Positions 42,890-53,171 are shown, numbered from the stretch's first letter. The stretch: DNA of 55,183 nucleotides from Psychromonas algicola (GCF_004378355.1 NZ_SNUB01000024.1:1-55183); one strand, 5' to 3'. Program-made: numbers and translations. Notes: a model not told the origin generated them from the sequence alone.

Positions 42890-43573
42890 ATGGCAAGCCG
42901 AATTTTAGTGGTAGAAGATGAAGTCGCAATCAGAGATATGCTGAGCTTTGTATTAGAGCAACACGGTTATGAAACCATTGAAGCTGATAATTATCAATCT
43001 GCATTAGACAATTTGCACGAACCTTATCCTGATCTTATTTTATTAGATTGGATGTTTCCGGGTGGCAGTGGTATTCAATTACTTAAATTTTTAAAACAAG
43101 ATGAAATATTACGCCAAATCCCTGTGGTCATGTTAACTGCACGTGGTGAAGAAGAAGATAAAGTCAGAGGCCTTGAAAATGGTGCTGATGATTATGTCAC
43201 TAAGCCTTTTTCGCCTAAAGAGTTAATGGCTCGCCTTAAAACAGTGATGCGTCGAGTTAATCCAACATCATTGGATGACACGTTAAAAGTAGGGGAGTTG
43301 AAGTTAGATCCTGTTTCACATCGCGCAACCTTAGGCGATACGCCATTAGAAATGGGACCGACTGAATTTAAATTATTACATTTCTTTATGACACACCCAG
43401 AGCGTGTATACAGCCGCGAACAATTGTTGAATAATGTGTGGGGTACTAATGTGTACGTTGAAGATCGTACTGTTGATGTGCATATCCGCCGTTTACGAAA
43501 AGCACTGTCTAATCATGACCACTTAGTACAAACTGTACGTGGAGCAGGATATCGCTTTTCAACACGTTCATAG
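42890..43573 (+). CDS. phoB: Phosphate regulon response regulator PhoB
   Basis: OmpR-family response regulator that activates phosphate-starvation genes. The 227-residue product has a receiver domain with phosphoacceptor D53 ([13 protein letters not shown]), switch lysine in [13 protein letters not shown] (~105) and a C-terminal winged helix ([28 protein letters not shown]). The length and the MFPGGSGIQ motif are specific to PhoB. phoR follows 39 bases later. A Pho box lies about 55 bases upstream. Confidence 0.95.
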   Translation: MASRILVVEDEVAIRDMLSFVLEQHGYETIEADNYQSALDNLHEPYPDLILLDWMFPGGSGIQLLKFLKQDEILRQIPVVMLTARGEEEDKVRGLENGADDYVTKPFSPKELMARLKTVMRRVNPTSLDDTLKVGELKLDPVSHRATLGDTPLEMGPTEFKLLHFFMTHPERVYSREQLLNNVWGTNVYVEDRTVDVHIRRLRKALSNHDHLVQTVRGAGYRFSTRS

Positions 43574-43612
43574 GCTACGATTCCATTTATCGCATAATAT
43601 AGAGTTCGTCAT

Positions 43613-44902
43613 TTGAAAACATATACATGGAAACAACTGTTTTGGACAATGTGCTTAGTCTATTCCCCTATTTTCTTATTAGGGCTATTAACAGACTTAG
43701 TACTTGAGCTTTTATTAGCTACGACCACATTGCATATCCTATGGCACTATTATTTCTTAAAGAAGCTTAATGATTGGTTATGGGTGAGCAAAAGTACGGT
43801 ATTACCTCCTGGTAAAGCTTTTTGGGAGCGTGCTTATATTGGTATTCACAATATGCAACAGCGTCATCGTAAACGCCGTAATAACCTTGCTAGCGTCATT
43901 AGTCGATTCCGTGAAGGCTCGGAAGCATTGCCTGATGCGGTTGTTGTATTCAAAAAAGATGGTGAGATTGTTTGGTGTAATCGCCTTGCTCAATTTCAAT
44001 TAGGCTTTAAATGGCCTGAAGATGCTGGTGAAAACATTACCAATTTAATTCGTCATCCAGATTTTGTTGAGTACGTTTACAGTGATAGTTACAACGAACC
44101 CCTTGATCTTGTTTCTCCAATTAATAACGATAAAATTCTAGAGTTTAGGGTGATGCCTTATGCAAAGAGTCAGCGTTTATTGATTGTGCGTGATGTATCA
44201 AACTACCGTTTAATGGACGAAAATCGTCGTCATTTTGTCGCTAATGTTTCCCATGAGTTACGCACGCCGTTAACCGTGTTGCAAGGCTATATTGAAATAT
44301 TAGAGATGAACGCAAAGGGCGATAAGTTACAGCTAAAAACAGTACAAGTACTAGAGCAACAAACTGCTAGAATGTGTGCCTTGGTTGATCAGCTGATGAC
44401 CTTATCGAAAATTGAAGGTGCGGGGACTTTAGATTTTCAAGAAAGTATTAATGTACCAGCCTTGTTAACGCAAATTGAAAATGAAGCGGTGACATTAGGG
44501 CGTAAAAAGACACAATCAATCAACTTCAAAGTGGATCCTAAGCTCTCTGTGGTGGGATCTGAAATGCAACTACGTAGTGCGATGGCGAATCTTGTTTATA
44601 ATGCCATTAATTACACACCTGAAAATGGCTCTATCAAAGTGATATGGAAACAACTGCCAGAAGGGGCTTACTTTTGTGTAATGGATACAGGCGACGGCAT
44701 TGCGCCAGAGCATATTCTGCATTTAACTGAGCGTTTCTATCGCGTTGATTCTTCTCGCTCTCGTGATACTGGCGGCTCAGGATTAGGGTTGTCGATTGTT
44801 AAACATGCGTTAACGCATTATGACAGTGAGTTGCATATTGAAAGTCATGTGGGCGAGGGCAGCCAGTTCTCGTTTGTTATTCCAAATAGTTACCTTTGCT
44901 AA
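43613..44902 (+). CDS. phoR: Phosphate regulon sensor kinase PhoR
   Basis: Membrane histidine kinase paired with PhoB. The 429-residue product has two close N-terminal membrane helices with little periplasmic loop (~8-50), a PAS domain (~95-195, PDAVVVFKKDGEIVWCN), the H box VANVSHELRTPLTVLQGY (His near 213), and ATP-binding N, G1 and G2 boxes (LVYNAINYTPENG, DTGDGIAPEH, GGSGLGLSIVKH). It begins at TTG; AGAG lies upstream. Its 3' end faces repeat copy B. Sensing is through the Pst/PhoU complex in the family. Confidence 0.95.
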   Translation: MKTYTWKQLFWTMCLVYSPIFLLGLLTDLVLELLLATTTLHILWHYYFLKKLNDWLWVSKSTVLPPGKAFWERAYIGIHNMQQRHRKRRNNLASVISRFREGSEALPDAVVVFKKDGEIVWCNRLAQFQLGFKWPEDAGENITNLIRHPDFVEYVYSDSYNEPLDLVSPINNDKILEFRVMPYAKSQRLLIVRDVSNYRLMDENRRHFVANVSHELRTPLTVLQGYIEILEMNAKGDKLQLKTVQVLEQQTARMCALVDQLMTLSKIEGAGTLDFQESINVPALLTQIENEAVTLGRKKTQSINFKVDPKLSVVGSEMQLRSAMANLVYNAINYTPENGSIKVIWKQLPEGAYFCVMDTGDGIAPEHILHLTERFYRVDSSRSRDTGGSGLGLSIVKHALTHYDSELHIESHVGEGSQFSFVIPNSYLC

Positions 44903-44972
44903 ATAGCCTCATAGTAGCGTAAGCAACATGAGGCAATATCGCTGTTTTTGTGGTTTGCTCTCTACCTATGTG

Positions 44973-45134
44973 ATACCAATTGTATTAAATAACTGATCTA
45001 AATTTTGCGCTGGAAAAATAGCTTAGTTTGAGGCGTAAGTTGATGTAAATGGTTGTTCCCTTTACGAAACTTACAACGAAAAAATAAGCCATTTTAACAA
45101 GTAAAATAGATCAGTTACTTACTATGATTGGTAT
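44973..45134 (+). repeat. MITE-like 162-bp element, copy B
   Basis: Ends ATACCAAT and ATTGGTAT with longer imperfect inverted ends. It is in the same orientation as copy C at 53239 and shares long stretches with it (CTGATCTAAATTTTGCGC against GTGATCTAAATTTTGCGC; TTTTAACAAGTAAAATAG in both). It lies between the converging phoR and M24 peptidase genes. Confidence 0.88.
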
Positions 45135-45196
45135 GAAAGCCCATTAATATTAAACCTGCTTACAGAGTGAACAGGCTTAATAAAACAGTTTAAGAA

Positions 45197-46987
45197 TCAG
45201 ATAGCTTGCGTGGCTTTTCTTAACCATTCTAAATCGGACCCTGTTAATAAGGGAGCAATCTTTTCATTAACTTCAGCGTGATAAGTATTAATCCAATTAA
45301 TTTCTTCCTTGGTCAATAAAGTGCGTTCAATGAGTCTCAAATCAAATGGCACTAACGTTAACGTTTCAAATTGATAGAATTTTTTGCCGTCATTAGCCAG
45401 ACCTTTGTCAGCGACATAAATCAGGTTTTCACAGCGAATGCCATAACCATCTTGTTTATAATAACCAGGCTCATTTGAGACAACCATACCCACTTGCAAT
45501 GGCACAGTGTTAGCATTTTTAGCAATTCGATGTGGGCCTTCATGCACATTTAAAAAACAACCGACGCCGTGACCCGTTCCATGATCATAATCATAACCTT
45601 GCTGCCATAAAAATTGGCGTGCAAGAGCGTCTAGCTGACTGCCACTTGTGCCTGCAGGGAACTTCATATTTGCGAGGGCAATGTGACCTTTTAATACCAG
45701 AGTGAACATCTTTTTGTGTTCAGCGGAAGGTGTGCCGATGGCAACCGTACGTGTAATATCTGTTGTACCATCTAAATATTGTGCGCCTGAATCAACCAAA
45801 TAAAGGCTGTTCATGGGTAATACTGCAGGCGTACCATTGAGATGATTGTAATGACACATGGCTGCATTTGAACCTGCGGCTGAAATGGTATCAAAACTTA
45901 ATTCCACATAATGTTCATTCGTTTCTCTAAAGGTGGTTAGCTTGTCCGATAAAAAACCTTCATCGTGCAAATGGCCTTGTGCCACTTCTGTTTCTAACCA
46001 GTGTAGAAACCTAACTTCTGAAGCGCCATCGCGTATATGTGCTTGTTGCATGCCATATAATTCAACATCATTTTTACAAGCTTTAGGCATCGCCACTGGG
46101 TCAAGCCCTGCAATTAAAGTTGCACCTGCCTTTTCTGCGGTTAATTGACTGAAAGCATTAGACGTTTCAGGATCGGCAAGTATCGTAAGCTTTTGTTCTC
46201 CTAAGGTTTGATATGTTGCTGCAGCGTCGGATTCTTGCGCTAATGTGACACCTTCACCAACATGTTCATGAAAACCGGTAGGTATTTTGGCGGGATCAGC
46301 AAAAAAGATCATTGAGCCATCTTTTTTGAGCACCGCGCTACCGAGAATGACACAAAAACAATGAATATCTTTACCGCGAATATTAAGTAGCCAAGCGATT
46401 GAGTCGAGAGCGCTAATTAAAGCTGCATCTGCGCCTTTTTTCGCAATATCCAATCCGATTTTTTGTCGCTTTGCTAAACTTGAAAGACCTGTATATTTTT
46501 GATCCAGTAACAATCCCTCATGTTGAGTCGGAGTCGGGCGATCGTTCCAACTCATATCAACAAGGTTATTTTTCACTGCAACTAATTGCATTTGTTTTTC
46601 TGATAACGTTTTAAGTGACGCTTTGTACCAGTTTAAGTTATGTACTTTTGCATCAAACCCGATCTTTGCACCTTGAGGAAGCTGCTCACTTAACCAAGCA
46701 ATATGTGGTGTATCAATAAGATGATAAAATTCAAATAATTTAGCGTTTACCTGTTGTTTAACTTGGATAGTATAACGACCATCAACAAAAATAGCGGCGC
46801 GATCTTTTAAAATAATGACTGACCCTGCAGTGCCTGTAAATTCACTACACCAAAAAAGGCGTTGATTATGTGCTGGCACATATTCCCCTAAATATTCATC
46901 GGCGCGAGGAACGATAAAGGCATCTAAATTTTGTTTTTCCATTTGTTGGCGAATAGCGTTTAATTTTTGTGCTGTGCATTGGGTCAT
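45197..46987 (-). CDS. M24-family Xaa-Pro aminopeptidase
   Basis: A 596-residue metallopeptidase of the eukaryote-like aminopeptidase P subfamily, which removes N-terminal residues before proline. It has two creatinase-like N-terminal domains (FIVPRADEYLGEYVPAHNQRL near residue 22; a second half from ~165) and a pita-bread catalytic domain. The metal ligands are visible in YLVDSGAQYLDGTTDITRT (two Asp), HGTGHGVGCFLNVHEGP (His), and SNEPGYYKQDGYGIRCEN (Glu). It is longer than E. coli PepP (441). It is monocistronic and cytoplasmic. Confidence 0.9.
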   Translation of the reverse strand: MTQCTAQKLNAIRQQMEKQNLDAFIVPRADEYLGEYVPAHNQRLFWCSEFTGTAGSVIILKDRAAIFVDGRYTIQVKQQVNAKLFEFYHLIDTPHIAWLSEQLPQGAKIGFDAKVHNLNWYKASLKTLSEKQMQLVAVKNNLVDMSWNDRPTPTQHEGLLLDQKYTGLSSLAKRQKIGLDIAKKGADAALISALDSIAWLLNIRGKDIHCFCVILGSAVLKKDGSMIFFADPAKIPTGFHEHVGEGVTLAQESDAAATYQTLGEQKLTILADPETSNAFSQLTAEKAGATLIAGLDPVAMPKACKNDVELYGMQQAHIRDGASEVRFLHWLETEVAQGHLHDEGFLSDKLTTFRETNEHYVELSFDTISAAGSNAAMCHYNHLNGTPAVLPMNSLYLVDSGAQYLDGTTDITRTVAIGTPSAEHKKMFTLVLKGHIALANMKFPAGTSGSQLDALARQFLWQQGYDYDHGTGHGVGCFLNVHEGPHRIAKNANTVPLQVGMVVSNEPGYYKQDGYGIRCENLIYVADKGLANDGKKFYQFETLTLVPFDLRLIERTLLTKEEINWINTYHAEVNEKIAPLLTGSDLEWLRKATQAI

Positions 46988-47163
46988 AACAATCTCATAT
47001 CAAATTAAGATAAAATTAAAGCGTAAACAGTACCTTGTTAGCGTTATGTTTTGCAAGCGTGTTACAGTAAATAAAAGTCAAACTTATTAATGCTTTAATT
47101 ATCTTCCTTTATGAGGTTGTTGATTAAATGACAGATGAATAATAAACAAATACCGAGAACACA

Positions 47164-48477
47164 ATGAAATTAGAAATGATATGCACTGGCGAAGAAGTAC
47201 TTGCAGGACAAATTGTCGATACTAATGCTGCATGGTTGGGCAACCAACTCATGGATAACGGTTTTGAGATGCACCGTCGAACCACCGTTGGTGATCGTTT
47301 AGCTGATTTAGTTGAAGTCTTTCAAGAGCGTAGCAGTGTTGCGGATATCGTGTTAGTGAATGGTGGATTAGGGCCAACGGCCGATGATCTTTCTGCTTTA
47401 GCCATGGCGAAAGCAATGGGTGTTGAGTTAGTAGAAAATAATGAGTGGAAAGCAACATTAATACAATGGGCAAAAGACCGTGGTGTGCCTTTGAATCCCA
47501 AAAACTTAAAGCAAGCACTGTTACCAGCAGGTGCCATTATGGTTGATAACCCAGTTGGCACGGCTTGTGGATTTAGAGTCAAGTTGAATCGTTGTTGGTT
47601 TTTCTTCACACCGGGCGTGCCGCATGAATATAAAAAAATGGTCTTAGAGCAGTTCATTCCTTTTGTAAAATCTCAAACTGGATTGCAGAGTCAGGTCGAA
47701 GTGACTAAATTATTGTGCTTAGGTATTGGAGAATCTGATATGGCGGAACGCTTAGAGCAACTCTCTTGGCCGACAGGTATTACGTTAGGTTATCGCTCTT
47801 ATATGCCTTATTTAGAATTAAAGTTAATTGCGCGTGATGTGAATCAAGCTGATCAAGAGCGCGCGATAAAGCAAGCTGTTGCCTCGTTAGGTGATGGTAT
47901 TGTTGCTCGCAATAAAAATACATTGGCCGCTGAAGTACATGATTTACTAACACAAAGAACAAACACTCTGAGTGTTGCAGAGTCATTAACGGGTGGTGAC
48001 ATTTGTAGTCAGTTAGTCGCTTTCGCTGGTAGCTCTCATTACCTTAAACAAGGTATTGTGAGTTACTGCAATGAAGCCAAAGTGGGGTTGTTAAAAGTAT
48101 CGCAACAAACAATTGATGAAGAATCAGAGGTGTCATTGGCTAGTGTTGCGCAAATGGCGGCTGGCGTTGCGTGTGCTCATTCAAATTTACCAGAATCTGA
48201 TTATGCCATTGCAACAAGTGGCATTGCTGGCCCTGGGGGCGGTACAGATGCAAATCCAGTTGGAACAGTTGTTATTAGTGTGAAAGCAAATAATAAAGTT
48301 TATTGTCAAAAAATAAAGTTTTCAGCCAAACGTCCTCGTCAGCATATCCGTGATTTAACTGTGGCAATTGCCTTTGATATGTTACGTCGGTCAATATTAA
48401 ATTTACCACCGATTGCTGATTACAGTTATATCGAACGTGTTGATGCAGTGACTTATGACATGGATAAATGCATTTAA
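47164..48477 (+). CDS. cinA: CinA-family protein (NMN deamidase domain)
   Basis: A two-domain protein of 437 residues. The N-terminal MoaB/MogA-like domain (MICTGEEVLAGQIVDTNAAWLG, NGGLGPTADDLSALAMA) is linked in the family to ADP-ribose hydrolysis. The C-terminal PncC domain (~260-415: LSVAESLTGGDICSQLV, GIVSYCNEAKVGLL, SGIAGPGGGTDANPVGTV) converts nicotinamide mononucleotide to nicotinate mononucleotide. Both domains look complete. Despite the name, a role in competence is not expected. A separate short PncC would be the E. coli arrangement; this is the fused form. Confidence 0.9.
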   Translation: MKLEMICTGEEVLAGQIVDTNAAWLGNQLMDNGFEMHRRTTVGDRLADLVEVFQERSSVADIVLVNGGLGPTADDLSALAMAKAMGVELVENNEWKATLIQWAKDRGVPLNPKNLKQALLPAGAIMVDNPVGTACGFRVKLNRCWFFFTPGVPHEYKKMVLEQFIPFVKSQTGLQSQVEVTKLLCLGIGESDMAERLEQLSWPTGITLGYRSYMPYLELKLIARDVNQADQERAIKQAVASLGDGIVARNKNTLAAEVHDLLTQRTNTLSVAESLTGGDICSQLVAFAGSSHYLKQGIVSYCNEAKVGLLKVSQQTIDEESEVSLASVAQMAAGVACAHSNLPESDYAIATSGIAGPGGGTDANPVGTVVISVKANNKVYCQKIKFSAKRPRQHIRDLTVAIAFDMLRRSILNLPPIADYSYIERVDAVTYDMDKCI

Positions 48478-48587
48478 AAGAAATCTAAATGGAGTATAGG
48501 TAAAACATTTCATTAAGTTTTTAATTTTATCTATAATGCCTTTTTAGGCTAAATTCAGTCATTTCTTCTATTTTAAAAGTGAACAAT

Positions 48588-49343
48588 ATGAATAATCGCA
48601 AGCTTGCTAATAAACTCGACCAGTTTCTAGAAATACATCAATTTAAAGATTATTGCCCTAACGGATTACAAGTTGAAGGTCGTGAACAAGTAAAAAAAAT
48701 TGTTACTGGTGTTACGGCTAATCAAGATTTAATTGATGCGGCAATAGCTGAAAATGCCGATGCGATTTTAGTTCATCACGGCTTTTTCTGGAAAGGGGAA
48801 GCGCAGCAGATCGTCGGTATGAAATATAATCGTATCAAAGCACTGATTGAAAACGGCATCAACCTTTATGCTTATCACTTACCATTAGATGTACATCCTG
48901 AATTAGGTAATAACACGCAACTTGCTAAGCTATTAGGGATCACCGACAGACGTCCATTAGAACCTTGGGATAAACGCAGCGTAGGTCGTGCAGGTAAGTT
49001 TGAAGAAGCAGTAACGCCAAACCAATTAATTGAAACGATTACAAAGCAGCTTAATAGAGCGCCATTATGGATTGACGGTGGCAAGCCAGAAATTAAAACC
49101 ATTGCTTGGTGTACTGGTGGTGGACAAGATTATATTACCATTGCCGCAGAGCAGGGTATTGATGCTTTTATTAGTGGTGAAATTTCAGAGCGCACAACGC
49201 ATATCGCCAAAGAAATGGGTATTCATTATTTTGCAGCAGGACATCACGCAACAGAACGTTATGGGGCAAAAGCATTAGGTGAATGGTTAAGCGATGAAAT
49301 GGGCTTTGACGTCATCTTTATTGATATTGATAATCCCGTTTAA
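48588..49343 (+). CDS. ybgI: NIF3-family dinuclear metal protein YbgI
   Basis: A toroid-forming NIF3 protein of 251 residues that closely matches E. coli YbgI: DYCPNGLQVEGREQVKKIVTG (in parts), DAILVHHGFFWKGEAQ with two metal-binding histidines, YAYHLPLDVHPELGNN, and GHHATERYGAKALGEWL with the C-terminal metal His. Its exact reaction is unsettled; some relatives are called GTP cyclohydrolase I type 2. I start at the ATG at 48588; a GTG nine bases earlier is possible but has no ribosome site. Confidence 0.92.
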   Translation: MNNRKLANKLDQFLEIHQFKDYCPNGLQVEGREQVKKIVTGVTANQDLIDAAIAENADAILVHHGFFWKGEAQQIVGMKYNRIKALIENGINLYAYHLPLDVHPELGNNTQLAKLLGITDRRPLEPWDKRSVGRAGKFEEAVTPNQLIETITKQLNRAPLWIDGGKPEIKTIAWCTGGGQDYITIAAEQGIDAFISGEISERTTHIAKEMGIHYFAAGHHATERYGAKALGEWLSDEMGFDVIFIDIDNPV

Positions 49344-49401
49344 CATTTTACTATTCATTAACATATTCATAAAAACTGCATAAATAATCACTTAAAGTGT
49401 A

Positions 49402-49439
49402 AAAAAGTGGCCCTCTCGTTTGAAACTAGGGGCGCTTTT
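49402..49439 (+). terminator. Probable terminator after ybgI
   Basis: An imperfect hairpin (AAAAAGTGGCCC with GGGGCGCTTTT, one mismatch and one wobble) around a GTTTGAAAC inner stem. Confidence 0.5.
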
Positions 49440-49496
49440 CCTTATTATGCATGCAGAAATTTACACCCATTTAAAATAATCATTTAGGGAATTAAA

Positions 49497-50600
49497 ATGA
49501 CAACATATAACATTGCTTTACTAGCAGGCGACGGTATCGGTCCTGAAGTAATGAAAGAAGCTGTAAAAGTTTTAAAATTAGTTGAAGAGCGTAACGCTGA
49601 TGTTAACTTCGAATTAAACGACGTACTATTTGGTGCTGCTGCTTATTTCGCTACTGGTAAATCTTTCCCTGAAGAAACTAAAGCCGCTTGTGATAAAGCA
49701 GATGCCATCTTAAAAGGCACTATTGGATTAAATCACGAAGACTCTCAAAAGATCCCTGTTGATGAACAGCCAGAACGTGGCGCATTATTACCATTACGTC
49801 GTCGTTACAATACTTACGCTAACTTCCGTCCAGTTTATTTACCAAAAGGTCTTGCACACTTTTCTCCATTGAAAGAGTCGGTAGTAGGCGAAGGCATCGA
49901 CATCATGTTAATTCGTGAATTAGTGGGTGGGTTATACTTTGGTGAAAAAGAAACAGGCGTTGATGCTGAAGGCAAACGTTACGTTCGTGAAGTATTAGAA
50001 TACGATGAAGACCAAATTCGTCAAATCGTCCGTGTTGGTTTTGAAGTATCTATGAAACGTAAAAAAATCATGCACAACATCCATAAATCAAACGTGCTAA
50101 AATCAAGCGTGTTATGGAATGAAATCGTAGAAGAAGAAAGCAAAAACTTCCCTGAAGTTGAAGTGGTTAACATTCTAGTTGATGCTGCAGCCACTTACCT
50201 ATGTTTAAAACCAACTATGTTTGACGTAATGGTCATGGAAAACATGTTCGGTGATATCTTAAGTGACCAAGGCGGCGGTATCTTAGGTTCTTTAGGTCTT
50301 ATGCCTTCTGCGTGTAAAGGTCCTGAAAAATCTTACTACGAACCATCGCACGGCTCTGCTCCTGATATTGCAGGTAAAGGGATTGCAAACCCATACTCAA
50401 TGATTGGTTCAGTCGCATTAATGCTAGAAATGAGCTTTGGCATGGAAAAAGAAGCGAAAAACCTTTGGGCAGCAATGCAAGGCGTATTTGAAGACGGTTA
50501 CTCAACTTCAGACCTGTCTAAAGAAGGCGAAGCTAACCTAGTTAGCACGGCTGAATTTGGTGATTTAGTGTGCGCTAAATTGGCGAAAATGCCTGTTTAA
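49497..50600 (+). CDS. LeuB-like isocitrate/isopropylmalate-family dehydrogenase
   Basis: An NAD-dependent beta-decarboxylating dehydrogenase of 367 residues. Family marks: LLAGDGIGPEVMKEAVKVL, DEQPERGALLPLRRRY with the substrate arginines, RELVGGLYFGE, metal-binding aspartates in FGDILSDQGGG, and YEPSHGSAPDIAGKGIANP. The loop that sets substrate choice (KIMHNIHKSNVLKSS) keeps the NVL-SS of LeuB. But KGTIGLNHEDSQKIPV replaces the usual GSVGGPKW, and leuA, leuC and leuD are absent, so 3-isopropylmalate is not assured. AGGGA is well placed and codon use suggests high expression. Confidence 0.8.
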   Translation: MTTYNIALLAGDGIGPEVMKEAVKVLKLVEERNADVNFELNDVLFGAAAYFATGKSFPEETKAACDKADAILKGTIGLNHEDSQKIPVDEQPERGALLPLRRRYNTYANFRPVYLPKGLAHFSPLKESVVGEGIDIMLIRELVGGLYFGEKETGVDAEGKRYVREVLEYDEDQIRQIVRVGFEVSMKRKKIMHNIHKSNVLKSSVLWNEIVEEESKNFPEVEVVNILVDAAATYLCLKPTMFDVMVMENMFGDILSDQGGGILGSLGLMPSACKGPEKSYYEPSHGSAPDIAGKGIANPYSMIGSVALMLEMSFGMEKEAKNLWAAMQGVFEDGYSTSDLSKEGEANLVSTAEFGDLVCAKLAKMPV

Positions 50601-50661
50601 TTCTTAGTTCCTTATACTAAGTTTTAAGTTCTAAGGTAATAACAAAAATAGATTTTTATTT

Positions 50662-50691
50662 AAACCACGTTTTACAACGTGGTTTTTTTTT
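50662..50691 (+). terminator. Terminator of the LeuB-like gene
   Basis: Stem AAACCACGTT pairing with AACGTGGTTT, loop TTAC, then TTTTTT. It ends only a dozen bases before the yaeQ start. Confidence 0.85.
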
Positions 50692-50702
50692 GGAGAAACA
50701 CC

Positions 50703-51236
50703 ATGGCGTTAAAGCCGACTATTTTCAAAATGAACATTAATGTCTCTGATTTAGATAATGACGTTTATGAAACCATCGTACTCACGGTTGCACAACACCC
50801 ATCAGAAACCACAGAACGTATGGTGACGCGTATCTTGGCGTACGTATTAAACAACCAAGAGTTTTTAAGTTTTACGACAGGTTTAAGTGAAGCCGATGAT
50901 CCTGATATTTGGGCGAAGAATTACAGTGATGAATTTTTATTGTGGGTGGATGTGGGTGAACCCGCTTTCGATCGAATTAAAAAAGCAGCAAGACAAGCTA
51001 AGGTCGCTAAAGTTTATACGTTTAATACCAAGTCTGGTGTGTGGTGGAAACAATCTCAAAAAGACTTTGCAACCATTAAAGCCGAAGTGTACCAATTTGA
51101 GTTTGAACAAATTCAACAATTCGCCGCGTTAGTAGAGCGCACAATGGATTTTAGCATTACTATAACTGATGGTGTTTTCTATATCGCTGCCAATAAAGGT
51201 AGTTGTGAAGTGAACTTAACCACCTTACAAAGCTAA
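50703..51236 (+). CDS. yaeQ: YaeQ family protein
   Basis: A 177-residue cytoplasmic protein matching YaeQ from end to end: MALKPTIFKMNINVSDLDND, HPSETTERMVTRILAYVL, DEPEIW-like DDPDIWAKN, RIKKAARQAKVAKVYTFN and VEVNLT-like CEVNLTTLQS. YaeQ has a PD-(D/E)XK nuclease-like fold and has been linked to suppression of rfaH mutants; its biochemical function is unknown. A GGAGAAACACC ribosome site sits right after the preceding gene's terminator, so transcription probably starts upstream and depends on read-through, or within that short gap. Confidence 0.92.
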   Translation: MALKPTIFKMNINVSDLDNDVYETIVLTVAQHPSETTERMVTRILAYVLNNQEFLSFTTGLSEADDPDIWAKNYSDEFLLWVDVGEPAFDRIKKAARQAKVAKVYTFNTKSGVWWKQSQKDFATIKAEVYQFEFEQIQQFAALVERTMDFSITITDGVFYIAANKGSCEVNLTTLQS

Positions 51237-51326
51237 CCTAAGCATAGTAAAGATTGCGCCTACCAACGTAGTGCGTATAATTCGCACTTCAAAATTAATA
51301 CAGTCCAGAATTCAAGAGTGGTACCC

Positions 51327-52781
51327 ATGAAATTTATCGTCAAACTTTTTCCAGAAATTATGATGAAAAGTAAACCCGTACGTAAACGTTTTAGTAAAAT
51401 GTTGCAGGGCAATATACGTAACGTACTGACGCGTCATGACGAAGACATTAAAGTGATTCTTGAATGGGACAAAATTATTGTTCGTAGTGAAAACAACGAC
51501 CCCGACAACAAAGCTAAAGTCATTCATTACCTACAAAGCACACCGGGTATTGCGCATTTCTTAGAAGTGAGCGAAAGTACCTTTACTGATATTCATGATA
51601 TCTACGAGCAAACGAAAGCCAGTTTTGGCGAAAGCTTAGCCGGTAAAACATTCTGTGTACGTGCAAAACGCATTGGCACACATGACTTTGGCTCAAATGA
51701 AGTGGAGCGTTATGTTGGTGGTGGTTTAAACCAGCATACAGACGCGTTATCGGTTAAATTAAAAAATCCTGATGTGACCGTGAATATTGAGATCAATGAA
51801 AATAAATTATTCATGATCGACCAACGTCATCAAGGACTTGGTGGTTTCCCACTAGGGACACAAGAGTCTGTATTATCATTGATTTCTGGTGGATTCGATT
51901 CTGGCGTTTCAAGTTATCAATTATTAAAACGTGGATCGCGCGTTCATTACTGTTTCTTTAATCTTGGCGGCGCGGCACATGAAATCGGTGTGAAACAAGT
52001 GGCTTATCACTTATGGGAACGTTTTGGCGCTTCTCATCGTGTTAAGTTTATTTCTATACCTTTTGAACCTGTTGTGGCTGAAATCTTAGAGAAAGTCGAT
52101 AACGGCCAAATGGGCGTTGTATTAAAACGTATGATGATGCGTGCTGCGGCTAAAGTAGCTGCAAATTTAGAGATTGAAGGGTTAGTCACAGGCGAAGCAT
52201 TAGGCCAGGTTTCAAGCCAAACCTTACGTAATCTTTCAGTGATTGACCAAGTAACGGACACCTTGATCCTACGTCCATTAGTAGCAACGGATAAACAAGA
52301 TATTATTGATTGTGCTCGCGATATTGGTACCGCAGAAATCTCTGAAACTATTCCTGAATACTGTGGCGTTATTTCACAGCGTCCAACGGTAAAAGCGGTA
52401 ATGAGCAAAATCGAAAAAGAAGAAGCTAACTTCGATATGTCATTAATCGATAAAGTCGTGTTTGATGCAAAAATTCAAGATATTAAAGACATCGCCGCAG
52501 ATGCTAAAGCGCAGCTGGTGGAAGTTGAGTCTGTTTCTGCCTTTGCAGACAATGAAGTGGTGTTAGATATCCGCTCCGCTGACGAAAGAGATGAAAAACC
52601 ATTAGAAATTGAAGGCGTTGAAGTAGAGCACTTACCCTTCTTCAAACTAGGCAATCAATTTGAAACTTTAGCACAAGACAAAACTTATCTACTTTATTGC
52701 GACCGTGGTGTAATGAGTCAACTGCAAGCGCTTTACTTAAAAGAAGCTGGCTTTGAAAACGTAAAAGTTTATCGTCCATAA
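51327..52781 (+). CDS. thiI: tRNA 4-thiouridine synthetase / sulfurtransferase ThiI
   Basis: Makes 4-thiouridine at tRNA position 8 and passes sulfur to thiazole synthesis. The 484-residue product has a ferredoxin-like/THUMP region (~1-165, [17 protein letters not shown]), the PP-loop [14 protein letters not shown] (~188), EYCGVIS with the disulfide-forming Cys, and a C-terminal rhodanese domain (~400-484) with the active Cys in [15 protein letters not shown] nine bases earlier is in frame; the ATG matching E. coli MKFIIKLFPEI is chosen. This is the long, gammaproteobacterial form. Confidence 0.96.
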   Translation: MKFIVKLFPEIMMKSKPVRKRFSKMLQGNIRNVLTRHDEDIKVILEWDKIIVRSENNDPDNKAKVIHYLQSTPGIAHFLEVSESTFTDIHDIYEQTKASFGESLAGKTFCVRAKRIGTHDFGSNEVERYVGGGLNQHTDALSVKLKNPDVTVNIEINENKLFMIDQRHQGLGGFPLGTQESVLSLISGGFDSGVSSYQLLKRGSRVHYCFFNLGGAAHEIGVKQVAYHLWERFGASHRVKFISIPFEPVVAEILEKVDNGQMGVVLKRMMMRAAAKVAANLEIEGLVTGEALGQVSSQTLRNLSVIDQVTDTLILRPLVATDKQDIIDCARDIGTAEISETIPEYCGVISQRPTVKAVMSKIEKEEANFDMSLIDKVVFDAKIQDIKDIAADAKAQLVEVESVSAFADNEVVLDIRSADERDEKPLEIEGVEVEHLPFFKLGNQFETLAQDKTYLLYCDRGVMSQLQALYLKEAGFENVKVYRP

Positions 52782-52837
52782 GCGTCGCGCGAAGAACAAA
52801 GATCAAAGGTAATTTGATTACCCATCAATCATTAACT

Positions 52838-52864
52838 AAACGGCGCTCAATGTGCCGTTTTTTT
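52838..52864 (+). terminator. Terminator of thiI
   Basis: Stem AAACGGC pairing with GCCGTTT around a 9-base loop, then a T-run. Confidence 0.75.
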
Positions 52865-52968
52865 ATGCATCCAATTGGTTGAATCACATTTTTGTTTATA
52901 GTTAATAGGTCTTTTAAATGAATCACCGTATGCTGATTTGAGTTTATAACGTATTCAAGGAGTTCAAT

Positions 52969-53151
52969 ATGCCAAATTCAATCCAGAATTACAGACTAAT
53001 CACAGGCAAAGACGACAGTGAATTTTGTAGTCGTATTACTAAAGCATTAAGCGAAGGTTACGAGCTTTACGGATCACCGACCATGACCTTTAACGGAGAG
53101 CATGTTGTCGTCGGGCAAGCGGTCATTAAAAGACCTTCTCAACTGGTATAA
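52969..53151 (+). CDS. DUF1737 family protein
   Basis: A 60-residue protein that I recognise as DUF1737: YRLITGKDDSEFCSRITKAL, then GYELYGSPTMTFNG and a final VGQAVIKR. The family is small, widespread in marine proteobacteria and of unknown function. AAGGAG lies 9 bases before the ATG. It has its own terminator and is the last ordinary chromosomal gene before the repeat and the integron. Confidence 0.82.
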   Translation: MPNSIQNYRLITGKDDSEFCSRITKALSEGYELYGSPTMTFNGEHVVVGQAVIKRPSQLV

Positions 53152-53171
53152 ATCACTAGAATGAATTCAAT

